Of a stretch of 64,000 bases of DNA, positions 38,049 to 46,463 are shown piece by piece. Under the pieces are notes generated by a model that was not told the DNA's origin, did no database searches, and worked only from the letters and a program-made list of their open reading frames with translations. The translations under genes were made by a program, and so were the position numbers. Each line of letters starts with the position of its first letter. Within the stretch, counting starts at the first letter, position 1. Origin of the DNA: Cytophagales bacterium Alg240-R148 (lineage in GTDB: Bacteria > Bacteroidota > Bacteroidia > Cytophagales > Cyclobacteriaceae); the NCBI GenBank assembly GCA_900537185.1, contig LS999826.1, positions 1,258,379 to 1,322,378 of the forward strand. Direction: 5' to 3'.

Positions 38049-39002
38049 TTATTTTCTTTTTATTGCACTTTCAACGGCCTGAACAATATGCTCAACACCC
38101 AATCCATATTTTGCTAAAAGCTCCACTGGTTTTCCACTTTCACCAAAAGAATCATTGACACCTACAAACTCCATTGGTACAGGGTTATTTTGTATCAATG
38201 TTTGGGCGATACTTTCTCCCAAACCTCCCGCTATCTGATGTTCTTCAGCAGCCACACAACAACCTGTTTTAGCTACTGATGCAAGTATGGCTTCTGTATC
38301 TAATGGTTTGATTGTATGTATGTTAATAACTTCCACACTTATACCTTTGGATTCAAGAATTGCTTCTGCCTCTACCGCCTGCCATACCATGTGGCCAGTA
38401 GCAAATATTGTGGCGTCCGAACCCTCAATGAGCTTTTGTGCTTTGCCAATTTCGAATTTTTCGTTTTCAGGGATAAAAACAGGCCACTTTGGTCTGCCAA
38501 ATCTCAAATATACGGGTCCATCATAGTCGGCAATGGCCATTGTCGCTGCCTTAGTTTGGTTGTAATCTGCAGGGCAGATTACGGTCATGTTGGGCAGCAT
38601 TTTCATCATACCTACATCTTCCAAAATCTGATGTGTAGCGCCATCTTCACCCAAAGTCAACCCGGCATGAGAAGCACAAATTTTAACGTTTTTATCAGAA
38701 TAGGCAATGGACTGTCTAATTTGGTCGTACACTCTACCCGTAGAGAAGTTGGCAAATGTTCCTGTAAATGGGATTTTACCTCCTATAGTCATTCCGGCAG
38801 CAAGGCCCATCATATTGGCCTCTGCAATTCCCACTTGAAAGAACCTTTCTGGAAATTCATTTTCGAAAGCATTCATTTTCAAAGATCCAGTAAGATCAGC
38901 GCATAAGGCTACTACATCTTTGTTTTTCTTTCCTGCTTCTAGAAGCCCGGCTCCGAAACCAGATCTGGTATCTTTCTTTTCTGTGTACTTTAATTTAGTC
39001 AT
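38049..39002 (-). CDS. Transketolase, C-terminal subunit
   Basis: The C-terminal half of a split transketolase, 317 residues, comprising the pyrimidine-binding (PYR) domain and the C-terminal domain. Clear segments are [46 protein letters not shown] with the catalytic Glu, [15 protein letters not shown] ([15 protein letters not shown] here) and the late [17 protein letters not shown]. It pairs with the N-subunit at 40415-41266 to transfer two-carbon units in the pentose phosphate pathway using thiamine diphosphate. It starts two bases after the VWA gene stop, so it is co-translated with VWA rather than directly behind its own N-half. The terminator 20 bases after its stop ends the transcript. 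Confidence 0.95.
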   Translation of the reverse strand: MTKLKYTEKKDTRSGFGAGLLEAGKKNKDVVALCADLTGSLKMNAFENEFPERFFQVGIAEANMMGLAAGMTIGGKIPFTGTFANFSTGRVYDQIRQSIAYSDKNVKICASHAGLTLGEDGATHQILEDVGMMKMLPNMTVICPADYNQTKAATMAIADYDGPVYLRFGRPKWPVFIPENEKFEIGKAQKLIEGSDATIFATGHMVWQAVEAEAILESKGISVEVINIHTIKPLDTEAILASVAKTGCCVAAEEHQIAGGLGESIAQTLIQNNPVPMEFVGVNDSFGESGKPVELLAKYGLGVEHIVQAVESAIKRK

Positions 39003-39004
39003 TG

Positions 39005-40375
39005 CTAATGAACAGTTAATTTATTGGTTGTCCCCGATTTAATATCAAAAGGTTTTATTATTGTATATTTTCCCGGAGAATTTATTGCTCTATAAACAAG
39101 CCTATAACTTCCGGGCTGCAAGATAACACTTTGCAATTGTTTTTCACTATCTAAATCCATAACCCATTGGGATTTATTTTTAGAATTTTTATAAATGACC
39201 CCAAGTCCTTTTGATAGGAATCGGATGTCAACAATTCCAGGGTCAGGTATTGCAAGGTTGTTCTCTGTATTCTCAGTAATTTTTAAATTGTTTTTAATAG
39301 CCAAAGGAGTGGTATGGATCTCTACCTTGTAGGTGCCTTCCAAAAGTTGTACTGGAGAATTCACAAGGCCTGAGTAAATAAATTGGTTGTTGGTGTTTCT
39401 TATGGTATAAGTCAATTTGTTGTCGTACAAGTTTATCTTTTTTAAAGTAGGCACAAACTGCCCTTCTCTTACTTTGTATCGCAGTACATTGATTTCGCCC
39501 GCTTTTATTTTGGGATTTTTGATTTTTATTTGTGGAATGGTATTGATAACAAATTGATAGTTGGGAACAGGGTCTATTTCAAATGTATCGGGCTTGTGTC
39601 TTTTGTCTCTATAGTGGATGAACTCGTATTGGGGTAACCCTGTAGATTGGTTGATCAGTGTAATGCTTTTGTCGGCAATCGGATTACCGCTGCCATCTTG
39701 TAAGTCTACTACCAAACGGGTAGGGGTAAGGCTTCTGTTAATGACCTGGTATAGATTGTTCCTAAACGATTGGAGGTCATTGGCTTTGTGAAATTTGCCC
39801 AGGCAGTCCATTGATTTTTTATTAAAGTTATTGCCCAGACCAATGATAAATGGTTGTAAGAAAACTTGTTCTTTTTGAAGGCGAAGGGAAACTGCACAAG
39901 GGTCTGCACCACAAGACTCTTCTCCGTCCGTTATTAATACAATAACATTTCGAAATTGATTTCCGGAGGGGAAGTCACTGCTTGCTTTTAAAAGAGAGTA
40001 GGCTATAGGGGTAGTGCCTTTAGGCCGAATACCATCGAGCTTGTAAATAATGTCTTGGTGGTTGTCTTTGGAAAAGGGTACTTCCAAACGACTGTCCTTG
40101 CAGTTTTGTAATTTTTTTGGGTATTGATGTCCATAAACTCGGAGTGCAAGCTGCACCTGCTGGTTGCTGCTTAAGGAATCTACCAAATTGGATAGTAGTT
40201 CTTTGGCTATATCCATTTTAGTTCTGTTCTTCCATTTGCCCATCATGCTCCCAGATCCATCCAACAAGAAAAGAATGCGTGTATTTTTCTGAAGGGCTTG
40301 TGCTCTTTCTTGTGCTCTAGCCTTGTTGGCATGAAGAACAGCAAAACAAAATAAAAAGAATAGAATCTTTTTCAA
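39005..40375 (-). CDS. Exported von Willebrand A-domain protein
   Basis: A secreted or periplasmic protein of 456 residues. A hydrophobic leader ([21 protein letters not shown]) precedes a VWA domain with an intact MIDAS: DGSGS at 39-43 in [13 protein letters not shown], Thr121-Thr122 in [12 protein letters not shown] and Asp150 in LITDGEES. The domain therefore likely binds a divalent metal and a protein partner. From about residue 210 on follow two or three beta-rich segments with [13 protein letters not shown] and [14 protein letters not shown], resembling Ig-like modules. The first codon is TTG at 40375; no ATG lies in the leader. The gene sits between the two transketolase halves, with tktC starting two bases after its stop. 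Confidence 0.85.
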   Translation of the reverse strand: MKKILFFLFCFAVLHANKARAQERAQALQKNTRILFLLDGSGSMMGKWKNRTKMDIAKELLSNLVDSLSSNQQVQLALRVYGHQYPKKLQNCKDSRLEVPFSKDNHQDIIYKLDGIRPKGTTPIAYSLLKASSDFPSGNQFRNVIVLITDGEESCGADPCAVSLRLQKEQVFLQPFIIGLGNNFNKKSMDCLGKFHKANDLQSFRNNLYQVINRSLTPTRLVVDLQDGSGNPIADKSITLINQSTGLPQYEFIHYRDKRHKPDTFEIDPVPNYQFVINTIPQIKIKNPKIKAGEINVLRYKVREGQFVPTLKKINLYDNKLTYTIRNTNNQFIYSGLVNSPVQLLEGTYKVEIHTTPLAIKNNLKITENTENNLAIPDPGIVDIRFLSKGLGVIYKNSKNKSQWVMDLDSEKQLQSVILQPGSYRLVYRAINSPGKYTIIKPFDIKSGTTNKLTVH

Positions 40376-40382
40376 TTGGACT

Positions 40383-40410
40383 AAAAAAAGAAAGGAGCCG
40401 AAGCTCCTTT
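40383..40410 (-). terminator. Intrinsic terminator between tktN and the VWA gene
   Basis: An 8-bp stem (40391-40398 with 40403-40410) with a CGAA loop (TTCG on the minus strand, a very stable tetraloop type), followed by C and seven T. It lies entirely in the 39-base gap between the two genes. Confidence 0.88.
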
Positions 40411-40414
40411 TATG

Positions 40415-41266
40415 TTAGTAATCTCCTAGTGTTTCTTCTAGCTGAGACAAAGCATCTTCTAATTGCGCATCGTTTGGTGCTACGCCATGCCATTTATGGC
40501 TGCCTACCATGAAATCAACGCCTTGTCCCATTTCGGTTTTCATCAAGTTCAATACAGGACGGCCTTGTTTTGCTAAAGACTTGGCCTTCTCAAAAGTGTT
40601 GATTAGGTTTTCAAAATCATTTCCTTCTGATTCCAAAACAATCCAACCAAATGCTTCCCATTTTGCCTTTAAGCTTTCTATGCCCATTACATCTTGTACA
40701 TCCCCATCGATTTGACGGCCATTGTAATCTACCGATGCAATTACATTGTCGACTTTGTGGTGTGCTGCATACATGGCTGCCTCCCATACTTGTCCTTCCT
40801 GAAGTTCGCCATCTCCCATGATAACATAAACAAAGCTGTCGTCACCATTTAATTTTTTAGTTTGAGCTGCACCTACACATGCACTTAAGCCTTGCCCGAG
40901 CGATCCAGAGGCTATTCGAATTCCAGGGAGCCCTTCTTCAGTAGCAGGGTGCCCTTGTAATCTAGTACCCATTTTTCTGAACGTATCTAGTTCTTTAACT
41001 GGAAAATAACCACTTCTTGCTAACGTGCTGTACCAAACAGGTGAAATATGTCCGTTTGAAACAAAAAACAAATCTTCACCCTCTCCATTCGGATTGAATT
41101 TGTTGTTGTGGTTCATAACATGAAAATAAAGAGATACAAAATACTCAGTGCAGCCCAAAGATCCACCTGGGTGGCCGGATTGTACGGCATGTACCATTCT
41201 TACAATGTCCCTTCTTACCTGTGAAGCAGTATTTTGTAGCGCTTGGATATTTACCTGATTGCTCAT
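40415..41266 (-). CDS. Transketolase, N-terminal subunit
   Basis: The N-terminal half of a split transketolase, 283 residues, carrying the thiamine-diphosphate-binding (PP) domain. Motifs: RMVHAVQSGHPGGSLGCTEYF with the phosphate-contacting His, GSLGQGLSACVGAA, and the ThDP motif MGDGELQEGQVWEA...SVDYNGRQ near 152-185. GSHKWHG near the C-terminus is also typical. It needs the C-subunit encoded at 38049-39002 for activity. A hairpin terminator follows its stop codon and separates it from VWA and tktC, so the amount of the two halves may be set by read-through. Confidence 0.95.
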   Translation of the reverse strand: MSNQVNIQALQNTASQVRRDIVRMVHAVQSGHPGGSLGCTEYFVSLYFHVMNHNNKFNPNGEGEDLFFVSNGHISPVWYSTLARSGYFPVKELDTFRKMGTRLQGHPATEEGLPGIRIASGSLGQGLSACVGAAQTKKLNGDDSFVYVIMGDGELQEGQVWEAAMYAAHHKVDNVIASVDYNGRQIDGDVQDVMGIESLKAKWEAFGWIVLESEGNDFENLINTFEKAKSLAKQGRPVLNLMKTEMGQGVDFMVGSHKWHGVAPNDAQLEDALSQLEETLGDY

Positions 41267-41373
41267 TATTGAATTTTATTATACGTTCAGTTTTATTAAG
41301 TCGCAAATTTAATTAAAAGTTACTGAACTCATTCATAAAAAAAGTAAAATAAAAATAATGCGTTACATTGGAT

Positions 41374-41402
41374 AAAAAAAAAGCCTGAAAGGGTTTCAGG
41401 CT
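41374..41402 (-). terminator. Terminator after the small basic protein gene
   Basis: A perfect 9-bp stem (41382-41390 with 41394-41402) with a GGG loop and seven T in the minus strand. It stands 75 bases downstream of the stop of the 52-residue frame and supports that gene being transcribed on the minus strand. Confidence 0.88.
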
Positions 41403-41476
41403 AGAATCGTTTTGTTAATTGTAACTAACTCTTAGTTAGTTGTTTACTTAGGTTTAAGTGCTTGCACTTGCTTGGA

Positions 41477-41635
41477 TTAGTCTTCTTTTTTGTTCTTGTT
41501 CTTATTCTTGTTTTTCTCCCCTTTGATTGGGCTGTCAAAAGCATTTCTTCCAAGGAAATGGTCGTGTTCAATAAAATTGGCGAAACTGTTACCCATTCTT
41601 TGAAACACACTGTGGTTAACTTTTTTTAAGGCCAT
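41477..41635 (-). CDS. Small basic protein (52 aa) of unknown function
   Basis: A short frame from ATG 41635 to TAA at 41477. It opens MALKKVNHSVFQRMGNSFAN, continues FIEHDHFLGRNAFDSPIKGE and ends in a Lys/Asn-rich KNKNKNKNKKED tail. The first 40 residues look like a helical globular piece with conserved-looking aromatics; the tail is basic and low in complexity. A strong terminator lies downstream, as expected of a stand-alone gene. I prefer this frame to an overlapping 61-residue one starting at 41610, whose composition is less protein-like. Function unknown. A role in nucleic-acid binding through the tail is only a possibility. Confidence 0.55.
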   Translation of the reverse strand: MALKKVNHSVFQRMGNSFANFIEHDHFLGRNAFDSPIKGEKNKNKNKNKKED

Positions 41636-41716
41636 AGGAATATAATTTTAATGAACGCCCGTTTTTTGTAAACTGGCTCTACTTATACAACGTCTTATGT
41701 ACATTAAAAGTTAGTA

Positions 41717-42610
41717 TTAAACTGTTTTTTTTCTAACTAGTTTGAAAACGTCGAAGGCAATTAAATTACCTAGTACGATTAAAACTACTCCAAAAAAGGT
41801 AGTTGTAGTAAAGGGCGTTGATTCAAAAATAGCAGAAATAACCATGGCTAATACAGGAATTACAACCAATACAAAAGCAGCCTTTGCAGCACCTATCTTA
41901 CCAATTAAAGTTAAGTAAGTACTAAATGCAACTATAGATCCAAACAAAGCCAAATAAGCCATAGAGAATAAGTACTGTGGCGAAAAGTCAAATAGCAATG
42001 GTTCATTTTTCAGCATGGCGAAAACAAACATGGACAATCCCCCATAGAGCATCGCCAATGCGTTAACAGGGATAACTTTCATGTTGTTTTGTTGGTTTCT
42101 TGCCGATGTTATGTTGCCCAACGAAGCTAAAATCACAGAAATAATACTGAATACCAATCCCTTGGTCATTTCTGCATCCATTTCAAAGTTTGTTAATCCA
42201 CTTGAGAAAATGAAATAGGTTCCTACAACGCCAGAAATAGCACCAACGACTATGTTTTTACTTATGGGTTGGCCAAGTATGGTTTTACTGAACAATGCAT
42301 TGAGAAACACGACCAAGGAGAAACAAACGGCCACATACCCTGAAGAGATAAATGTTTCTGCCTCATAGGCCAACCAATAATTAAGTCCAAATAATAACAA
42401 TCCTTGTAATAGAATGTACCCATGTTCTACAAGTGTGAACCTTAACTTGGTTTTTGTAAAAAGACAGAATAAAATCAATGCGATTCCTGCCAATGTAAAT
42501 CGATACGAAACACTTAAAATTGGTGGAACAGTTCCCAACTGAAAAGTTATGGCATACCACGTGGTTCCCCAAATAAAAGCTGGTAAAATAAAAAGTAGCG
42601 TCTTGTTCAT
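41717..42610 (-). CDS. EamA/DMT-superfamily transporter
   Basis: An inner-membrane metabolite exporter or importer of 297 residues with ten helices in two EamA repeats. The N-terminus MNKTLLFILPAFIWGTTWYAI contains the WGTTW-type motif of EamA proteins; repeat one spans about 5-135 and repeat two about 150-290, ending KLVRKKTV. I start at ATG 42610. An in-frame start at 42643 would place its first codons inside a transcription terminator (42622-42656), so it is not credible. It is monocistronic between two terminators or gaps. Substrate unknown. Confidence 0.9.
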   Translation of the reverse strand: MNKTLLFILPAFIWGTTWYAITFQLGTVPPILSVSYRFTLAGIALILFCLFTKTKLRFTLVEHGYILLQGLLLFGLNYWLAYEAETFISSGYVAVCFSLVVFLNALFSKTILGQPISKNIVVGAISGVVGTYFIFSSGLTNFEMDAEMTKGLVFSIISVILASLGNITSARNQQNNMKVIPVNALAMLYGGLSMFVFAMLKNEPLLFDFSPQYLFSMAYLALFGSIVAFSTYLTLIGKIGAAKAAFVLVVIPVLAMVISAIFESTPFTTTTFFGVVLIVLGNLIAFDVFKLVRKKTV

Positions 42611-42621
42611 AATTAATAGAT

Positions 42622-42656
42622 AAAAAAAAAGCCAGTTACTCAAAGAGCAACTGGCT
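42622..42656 (-). terminator. Terminator of the Na/Pi cotransporter gene
   Basis: A 7-bp stem (42631-42637 with 42649-42655) with an inner CTC/GAG stem and AAA loop, followed by nine T (minus strand), 22 bases after the cotransporter stop codon. Confidence 0.9.
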
Positions 42657-42677
42657 GAAAATTAATGTTTTATTTAG

Positions 42678-44414
42678 TTAAACTATATTTTCTTTTTGCT
42701 CGAAAAAATCTTTTTCATATTCACCTGTGACACCCTCAGAGACGTTAATAATGTGGTCTCCAATTTTCTCTATAAGGTTAAATATTTCACTGAATATTAG
42801 CCCATTCATTACAGGATATTCTCCAGTTTGCACTTTTTCCAAATGGTATCTTTTTAGTTCGTTGCGTTTAGCGTTAATCTTTCTTTCTACTTCAATTGCT
42901 TGATCAATAGTTACAGAATCATAAGAGGACTCTAAATTTTGCACCATTACTTCAAACCCTTCGTCAATTAGTTCTAACATTTCCATTAAACCAGTTTTCT
43001 GTTCTTCGCTGAACCAAACGTTGCTTTGATTTTTCTTTTCAATGCGAAGAGAGATTTGGAAGAAAATATCCCCAATTCTTTCAAGGTCATTGATGATGCC
43101 CAGCATTCTTCTGATGTGTACGGTAGAAGCCTGTGATAAGTTGCCTTGTGCTACTTTGGAAAGGTATTCAGAAATTTCAATTTCAACGCGGTCCGTGATT
43201 TCTTCATAACGCTTGATCTTCTCCATGAACTTAGGCCTAGGCTTGAGTTTTTTCTTGCCAATTAATGCCTTCGTAAAACCAGACATACGGGAGGCAATTT
43301 TTCCAAATTTAGCTATTTCTTTTTTCGCTTCTAAAATCGATATTTCGGCAGTAGTTGTCATTGGAGTTCCAATATATTCCAACCTGAACTCATCATCATC
43401 TCCTTTAGAAGGAACCATTTTAATAACCAATCTTGCAATGAAGTTTACAAAATTCATTAGAACGACTGTATTGATGATATTGAATGAAGTATGGAATAAC
43501 GACAGCTGTAACTGGCTTGCATTGCTCAATGAATCTGGGTTAATGTTTTTTATAAACCCAACAAAAGGTTCCCATAGTAAATTTTGTAATGCCAGAAATG
43601 GATAAAAAAGAACAAGCATCCAGACCACTCCAAACATATTGAAAATAAAGTGGGCCCGTGCGGCTCGTTTGGCATGGACGTTTCCAATTAACGCTGCAAG
43701 GTTGGCTGTTATGGTGGTACCAATGTTTTCACCTAAAACCATTGCAGCAGCAAATTCATAACTAATGATGCCATTCGCTAATAGTGTCAATGTTAAAGTC
43801 ATTGCAGCACTAGAAGACTGTACAACAACAGTTAATACGGTACCTACAAATACAAAAAGAAGAATAGAGAAGAAGCCGTTGGATGTGTAAGCAGCTAAAA
43901 ATTCTAATACTTCGGGGTTGTGTTTGATATCGGGAACACTGTGTTTGAGATAATCCAGCCCCATAAATAACAAACTAAATCCTATTAAGAATTCTCCTAT
44001 GGACTGTAATCTGTTATTCCTGAAAAACATCATTGGAAAACCAAATGCCAATATAGGCAATGCCATTGCGGCAATTTTAACTTTACCAAATGCAAATACG
44101 GAAACCAGCCAAGCAGTTACAGTTGTACCAATGTTGGCACCCATTATAACTCCAATAGATTCCACTAAAGACAACAAGCCTGCGTTAACAAAACTTACCA
44201 CCATTACTGTGGTTGCAGAAGAAGATTGCACCAAGCTGGTAAGTAAAAAGCCAGCAACAATTCCTTTGTAGCGGTTGGAAGTCATGGTAGACAAAATTTG
44301 CCTCATTTTCGAACCAGCAATTTTCTGTACCCCTTCACTCATTACCTTCATTCCGTAGATAAAAAATCCCAGTGATCCGATAAGTTTTAAAATTTCAATA
44401 ATACCAAATTCCAT
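42678..44414 (-). CDS. Na+/phosphate cotransporter (NptA/PNaS type) with PhoU-like tail
   Basis: A sodium-coupled inorganic phosphate importer in the inner membrane, 578 residues. Helical N-terminal part with two inverted Na/Pi-cotransporter repeats containing the QSSSATT and QSSSA signatures (TSLVQSSSATTVMVVSFVNAG near 55 and VVVQSSSAAMTLTLTLLANG near 200) and GANIGTTVTAW / GENIGTTITANLAAL. The C-terminal third (about 370-570) is a PhoU-like helical domain with RRMLGIINDLERIGDIFFQIS and LIEKIGDHIINVSEG. I start at ATG 44414, where EFGIIEILKLIGSLGFFIYG begins the first helix; 44447 would add a Lys-rich stretch. Upstream lie a -7 element and repeats with 11-bp period that look like PhoB boxes. 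Confidence 0.93.
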   Translation of the reverse strand: MEFGIIEILKLIGSLGFFIYGMKVMSEGVQKIAGSKMRQILSTMTSNRYKGIVAGFLLTSLVQSSSATTVMVVSFVNAGLLSLVESIGVIMGANIGTTVTAWLVSVFAFGKVKIAAMALPILAFGFPMMFFRNNRLQSIGEFLIGFSLLFMGLDYLKHSVPDIKHNPEVLEFLAAYTSNGFFSILLFVFVGTVLTVVVQSSSAAMTLTLTLLANGIISYEFAAAMVLGENIGTTITANLAALIGNVHAKRAARAHFIFNMFGVVWMLVLFYPFLALQNLLWEPFVGFIKNINPDSLSNASQLQLSLFHTSFNIINTVVLMNFVNFIARLVIKMVPSKGDDDEFRLEYIGTPMTTTAEISILEAKKEIAKFGKIASRMSGFTKALIGKKKLKPRPKFMEKIKRYEEITDRVEIEISEYLSKVAQGNLSQASTVHIRRMLGIINDLERIGDIFFQISLRIEKKNQSNVWFSEEQKTGLMEMLELIDEGFEVMVQNLESSYDSVTIDQAIEVERKINAKRNELKRYHLEKVQTGEYPVMNGLIFSEIFNLIEKIGDHIINVSEGVTGEYEKDFFEQKENIV

Positions 44415-44433
44415 TTGTAAACGTTTTTTTTTA

Positions 44434-44441
44434 CAAAAGTA
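44434..44441 (-). promoter_or_regulatory. Candidate -7 promoter element of the Na/Pi cotransporter gene
   Basis: TACTTTTG on the minus strand matches TAnnTTTG, 19 bases before ATG 44414. No TTG lies at a normal distance; a Pho-type activator acting from the 11-bp repeats could replace it. Confidence 0.45.
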
Positions 44442-44474
44442 GGTCAACCGCGAGTAATTTATGCCTTTTATTGT

Positions 44475-44491
44475 GTTAAGCTTGTATTAAA
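44475..44491. promoter_or_regulatory. Candidate PhoB-type half-site pair near the Na/Pi cotransporter promoter
   Basis: GTTAAG at 44475 and ATTAAA at 44486 are spaced by 11 bp, ending 34-50 bases upstream of the -7 element. It is the least conserved of the GTTAA pairs in this region but the one best placed for activation. Confidence 0.3.
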
Positions 44492-44619
44492 TTAAATACA
44501 ATGTTAATGGAAGAAGAACAAAGAGTGGAAGGGGTCGTGTTCTGTAAAAAACGTTGATTTATAAGGTTTTAAGTATTTTTATGGTTGGGAAAAGAGTGGG
44601 GATGGTCTAAAAATGTTAT

Positions 44620-44664
44620 GTTAACAAATTGTTAAGGAAGGAACCGAGGTAACATTAAGTTAAT
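44620..44664. promoter_or_regulatory. Two GTTAA pairs with 11-bp period upstream of the Na/Pi cotransporter
   Basis: GTTAAC at 44620 and GTTAAG at 44631 form one pair; GGTAAC at 44648 and GTTAAT at 44659 form another. Both are spaced by exactly 11 bp, the repeat length of PhoB boxes. They lie 206-250 bases before ATG 44414 and after the porin stop. Confidence 0.45.
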
Positions 44665-44711
44665 ATAGGTTGGGTTGAAATTAACGGGGATGATCCTTCT
44701 GTTAACCAACC

Positions 44712-44747
44712 AAAAAAGAGACAGTATTTTTGATACTGTCTCTTTTT
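44712..44747. terminator. Terminator of the porin gene
   Basis: A stem of up to 15 bp (44713-44727 with 44733-44747) with a T-rich five-base loop, 25 bases after the porin stop codon, with A/T tracts on both sides. Confidence 0.93.
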
Positions 44748-44771
44748 AAAAATGCCAATAAATATTTTATT

Positions 44772-46001
44772 TTACAAATGAATTTCGAATTGGAATCGGT
44801 ACCATAGGTTGTCTATTGGAATGTTGGCATTGTCTCTGTAAACTACATCTGTTTGCATTTTTAATTTATGCCCAACGACGTATTTGGATAACCCTAGGGT
44901 ATATTCCTTAAATGTTACCTCAGAAGCTACAGAATTAAAGTCAATTCTGTTATCGGGCTTAATGTCAGTAAATCTACCAGCAATTTCCCAATTGTTTCTA
45001 AATAAATACCCCAGTTGTAAGTTGAGTCCTTTACCAACATAATAATAGGCACCATTTGCATTGCCATTGCTGTCTCTAGCATAAGGGTCTTCCGCATCTC
45101 TGTCTGCATATTCTCCCATGAAAGACCAACCGTTGTATTTGAACATCGCATCTACAAAGAAGGTTTTTAAAGTTTCTTCGCTGTAGTCTCCACTGTCACC
45201 AAATTCAATAAAAGAACCTGTGTTGCCTCTAGTTCTTGAAGCGCCATTGTTTTGATCATAGGTTATTCCAATGGCCAATTTTGGAGTAGACTCTCTTTTT
45301 AAATCCGAACTAACGTAGTCTCCTTTGCCAGCAAATTTACCCATGGGTAGTAATTCTACTCGCCCTGTGTATTGGTAGCCACCAATATTGCCTACGGTTA
45401 CATTGCGTCCTTCTCCTTGCGACCAAGCAGCTATTTCTCTAATGATAAAGTTATCTCCAACTGTATGGTGGTGTCTCAATTGAAATCCTATGTCCCGATC
45501 CAGGTTGAATTTGCTATTCAATTGCGAACGGTCTACTAATTGAAGGTTGGCCGAGGATACTACCCGCTCTCTGTTGCCTGGTAATTTGGTTTGGCCTCCC
45601 CATAAAACGAAGTTTCCAGCAAAATTCCATTTTAATACTCCATCTAAGATCATTCTAGGACCTTCTCTTGTTTCTTCTCCGCCACCAGCAAAATCGCGGT
45701 TTGAAAACCCAAATTCAAATTTATACTTTAACTTTGGAGTGTAGGCAAACCCATCAAATTTTAATCGAGTCCTGCGAATTAGAAAGTTAGAATTGAAGTC
45801 TTTGTACCCTGTTGGATCATTTAAATTCCATCCTGCAAAAAACAAGGACTGAACTCGGGCACCAAACTTCACACTAAAGGTGGAGTCATCGGCGACATAA
45901 TTAACAAGTCCTTTTCCAAAGGAAGGAGACTTCTTTACCTGGGCTTGAAGCGCACATGTGAAGGCAAATGAAAAGAATAATACAAGTAGATAGTTTTTCA
46001 T
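44772..46001 (-). CDS. Phosphate-selective porin O/P-type outer-membrane protein
   Basis: An outer-membrane beta-barrel of the OprO/OprP family, 409 residues with a signal peptide (KNYLLVLFFSFAFTCALQAQ). The start of the mature part, FSVKFGARVQSLFFAGWN and NFLIRRTRLKFDGFAYTPKLKYKFEFGFSN, is the family signature; later strands include FEFGDSGDYSEETLKTFFVDAMFKYNGWSFMGEYADRDA. The C-terminus WYRFQFEIHL ends in an aromatic/hydrophobic residue pattern used for barrel assembly. Proteins of this group take up phosphate or pyrophosphate and are usually induced by phosphate limitation. It lies beside a Na/Pi cotransporter and behind an upstream region with an unusual 11-bp GTTAA array and several hairpins in the leader. 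Confidence 0.92.
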   Translation of the reverse strand: MKNYLLVLFFSFAFTCALQAQVKKSPSFGKGLVNYVADDSTFSVKFGARVQSLFFAGWNLNDPTGYKDFNSNFLIRRTRLKFDGFAYTPKLKYKFEFGFSNRDFAGGGEETREGPRMILDGVLKWNFAGNFVLWGGQTKLPGNRERVVSSANLQLVDRSQLNSKFNLDRDIGFQLRHHHTVGDNFIIREIAAWSQGEGRNVTVGNIGGYQYTGRVELLPMGKFAGKGDYVSSDLKRESTPKLAIGITYDQNNGASRTRGNTGSFIEFGDSGDYSEETLKTFFVDAMFKYNGWSFMGEYADRDAEDPYARDSNGNANGAYYYVGKGLNLQLGYLFRNNWEIAGRFTDIKPDNRIDFNSVASEVTFKEYTLGLSKYVVGHKLKMQTDVVYRDNANIPIDNLWYRFQFEIHL

Positions 46002-46025
46002 CTATTTAGGGATTATGGTTTTGGT

Positions 46026-46071
46026 GAACAAAATGTTCGATTAATAAATTACCCATTGCATTTTATTGCAA
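46026..46071 (-). other. Two small inverted repeats in the porin leader
   Basis: GAACA/TGTTC (46026-46030 with 46034-46038) and TTGCA/TGCAA (46056-46060 with 46067-46071) would form short hairpins 25-70 bases before the porin start codon. Confidence 0.3.
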
Positions 46072-46081
46072 CGAGCTAACC

Positions 46082-46115
46082 AACCATTGGATTAAGAACA
46101 AGTGTTCCAATGGTT
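46082..46115. repeat. 10-bp perfect inverted repeat in the porin upstream region
   Basis: AACCATTGGA at 46082-46091 and its exact reverse complement at 46106-46115 enclose 14 bases. No T tract follows on either strand, so it is not a terminator; operator or RNA structure are possible. It abuts GTTAACTTAAC at 46113-46123. Confidence 0.55.
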
Positions 46116-46177
46116 AACTTAACATACCTTTTCTAACAGTCTTTTCCTTTACATTAACAAATTGTTCTTGTCATTAG

Positions 46178-46224
46178 AAAAGTCCAAATTGGTAGGCGAA
46201 AGGAAATTGCGAGTTTGGACTTTT
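46178..46224. repeat. 11-bp perfect inverted repeat in the porin upstream region
   Basis: AAAAGTCCAAA at 46178-46188 pairs with TTTGGACTTTT at 46214-46224 across a 25-base loop. A T5 run follows on the plus strand and T4 on the minus strand. It could be a terminator of a small RNA or an attenuator; the long loop argues against a standard terminator. Confidence 0.5.
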
Positions 46225-46347
46225 TCATTTGCAATTGAACTCCCTGCTTCTCAAAATGTGATGCAAAACTGTTATCAATAATTGAGAAAAGGAACTGTAA
46301 TGGCTTGTTTTTATTTAAAATAAGCATTATTATTTTATTAATCAAAT

Positions 46348-46364
46348 GTTAAGTTAATGTTAAC
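46348..46364. promoter_or_regulatory. GTTAA pair with 11-bp period upstream of the porin
   Basis: GTTAAG at 46348 and GTTAAC at 46359, exactly 11 bp apart, with another GTTAA at 46353 between. It sits about 350 bases before the porin start codon. Confidence 0.5.
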
Positions 46365-46435
46365 CGAGTGGGTCTGGAGGCGCTGTAAAGTGTTTTAGAT
46401 GCATTGAAATTATCCAATTAACAAGGTGTTATGTT

Positions 46436-46463
46436 GTTAATTTAATGTTAATATTAAGTTAAC
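46436..46463. promoter_or_regulatory. Three tandem GTTAA half-sites at exact 11-bp period upstream of the porin
   Basis: GTTAAT at 46436 (GTTAATTTAAT), GTTAAT at 46447 and GTTAAC at 46458 follow one another at 11-bp spacing. This is the layout of PhoB/SphR boxes (direct repeats once per helical turn), here with a GTTAA core. Linked to phosphate genes only by neighbourhood. Confidence 0.55.

Larger units (their letters stand above)
44415..44711. other. Intergenic region between porin and Na/Pi cotransporter genes
   Basis: About 300 bases without a gene. Apart from the promoter element, the GTTAA repeats (44475-44491, 44620-44664, single copies at 44503 and 44701) and the porin terminator at its far end, I see no reading frame with protein-like content. 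Confidence 0.5.

Noticed and set aside
41425-41610. 61-residue minus-strand frame overlapping the small basic protein
   Set aside because: The 52-residue frame in another phase has a better start, a more protein-like composition and the right distance to the terminator.
42611-42643. N-terminal extension of the EamA transporter
   Set aside because: It overlaps the T tract and stem of the upstream terminator (42622-42656) and adds a non-family segment; ATG 42610 fits the family start.
44772-46001. Porin as a general OprB-type sugar porin
   Set aside because: The ARVQ...RRTRLKFDG start and neighbouring Na/Pi cotransporter fit the O/P phosphate group better.
46154-46345. 63-residue minus-strand frame between porin and GTTAA arrays
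   Set aside because: It begins with TTG, has no clear protein features, and covers the 11-bp inverted repeat (46178-46224); likely chance.
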